From the NCBI GenBank assembly GCA_023663025.1, contig JAMPIC010000030.1, positions 1 to 22,160 of the forward strand: a stretch of 22,160 nt of DNA, given 5' to 3'. Source of the DNA: Prevotella sp. GTDB taxonomy: Bacteria > Bacillota > Clostridia > Oscillospirales > Ruminococcaceae. Both the position numbers and the translations under genes were made by a program. Below, in pieces: positions 21,588-22,160 of this stretch; position 1 is the stretch's first letter, and each line of letters opens with the position of its first letter. Under the pieces are notes generated by a model. It searched no databases, was not told the DNA's origin, and saw only the letters and a list, made by a program, of their open reading frames with translations.

Positions 21588-22160
21588 TTTACACCCCAAG
21601 TGCACCAAAATTCACAAAAAGTTAAGAAACAGCTCAGCGGGAGAACGAAAACCCAAGCGTTTCCGGGGACGGTTGTTAATAAGGTCAACAACAGCCTGAA
21701 GTTCCTCATCGGAAATGCCGGCAAAGGAAGTGCCCTTCGGGAAAAACTGTCTGAGCAGACCGTTGGTATTTTCGTTAGTACCTCTCTGCCAAGGCGAATA
21801 TGGGTCGCAGAAAAATACCTTCATTCCCGTCCCCGCGAGACGTTCATGAATTGACGTCCTATCGGAAATTTTGCCCCGTTTTTCCGTAGTTTTGTACTTC
21901 TTATGTTTCAGCTTGAAACGCATAATTTTTTCAGACGTTCAAGCAGTATACCCTTGTCAATAGCCCTTAAATGGTTGGATAGGAAATGCTGAACGGCTGC
22001 TTTTCAAGCTTTGCGCGTCCTGCGATTTGCTCGGGAGTCTACCTCTGTTCAAGCTTTTCGATGACATAATTTTTTGCGGTTTCGTCTTTAAGAATGGGTT
22101 TACGCCCGCAGTTTTTCCTGCGTTCGGCATATTGCTTGTCAGCGTAGTTTGCGGAATATG
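21587..22160 (-). mobile_element. Decayed IS30-family element, runs off the window
   Basis: Its right end adjoins the HxlR remnant near 21587 (ATTTACACCCCAAGTGCACC on the plus strand is the likely terminal region). It contains the broken transposase and continues past the window edge, so the other end and any target duplication are not visible. Confidence 0.7.
21612..22160 (-). pseudogene. IS30-family transposase, multiply disrupted and partial
   Basis: The C-terminal part is unmistakable: DPYSPWQRGTNENTNGLLRQ, with the last catalytic Glu, and LINNRPRKRLGFRSPAELF. Reading upstream, the N-terminal part is recognisable in pieces: YADKQYAERRKNCGRKP, then EKLEQR followed by TAG (22039-22041) where a tryptophan codon is expected before TPEQIAGR. 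A one-base loss near 21969 follows SYPTI. The frame then reads RAIDKGILLERLKK, and a second shift leads to MRFKLKHKKYK. Between SIHERL and GTGMKVFF some 100 residues are missing, which removes the first two catalytic aspartates. It cannot encode an active enzyme. Confidence 0.85.

Noticed and set aside
1..22160. CRISPR array or phage-defence island
   Set aside because: No regularly spaced direct repeats and no recognisable Cas, restriction or retron genes were found.

Overview
The window looks like chromosomal DNA of a low-to-moderate GC Clostridia, most likely a Ruminococcus/Oscillospiraceae relative. This is inferred from near-consensus sigma-A promoters (TTGAMA-17-TATAMT), strong AGGAG-type ribosome binding sites, frequent GTG/TTG starts, a Gram-positive LexA-type box, and gene types common in gut Clostridia (GGNGT-type phosphofructokinase, DUF4160, GyrI-like regulators, an IS30 relative). 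No rRNA, tRNA, CRISPR array or phage module was seen.

Layout. 1-260: a cluster of short hairpins, then the ilvE terminator. 261-1349 (-): branched-chain aminotransferase. 1597-4998 (-): a three-gene operon, SPFH/zinc-ribbon protein, double zinc-ribbon membrane protein, TPM-domain protein, resembling Bacillus ydjI-ydjG-ydjH but with no pspA beside it. 5339-5647 (+): a small membrane protein behind a promoter whose spacer holds a perfect GAAC-N4-GTTC LexA-type box. 5736-6944 and 7018-7359 (-): a degenerate EAL protein and a two-helix membrane protein. 7483-9345 (-): RecQ.

9364-11581 is accessory in character: a broken ribbon-helix-helix (RHH) gene, a 50-bp direct repeat, two exported proteins of unknown function (+), an intact RHH gene (-) that is the parent-type copy of the broken one, and a small DUF6809-like gene (+). 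11610-14460 (-): response regulator, sensor kinase and endonuclease III in one operon. A 230-bp nested palindrome (14522-14751) lies upstream of it. 15010-17851 (+): a GGDEF/EAL protein with a degenerate GGDEF motif and an intact EAL domain, followed by a tightly packed pair of small genes, the second being DUF4160. 17957-19042 (+): phosphofructokinase. 19246-20924: two convergent regulators, AraC-type and XRE-type, each with a GyrI-like effector domain. 21057-22160 is decaying DNA: an ECF sigma factor fragment, an HxlR regulator cut off by an IS30 element, and an IS30 transposase with a nonsense codon, two frameshifts and an internal deletion.

Functional themes: two cyclic-di-GMP proteins with complementary defects (one with a degenerate EAL, one with a degenerate GGDEF), DNA repair (RecQ, Nth and an apparent SOS gene), and envelope stress (the SPFH/TPM operon and the two-component system). 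The most promising under-described items are the putative LexA-controlled small membrane protein, the hairpin placed between Shine-Dalgarno and start of the TPM gene, the RHH duplication bracketing two exported proteins, and the phosphodiesterase/DUF4160 operon.
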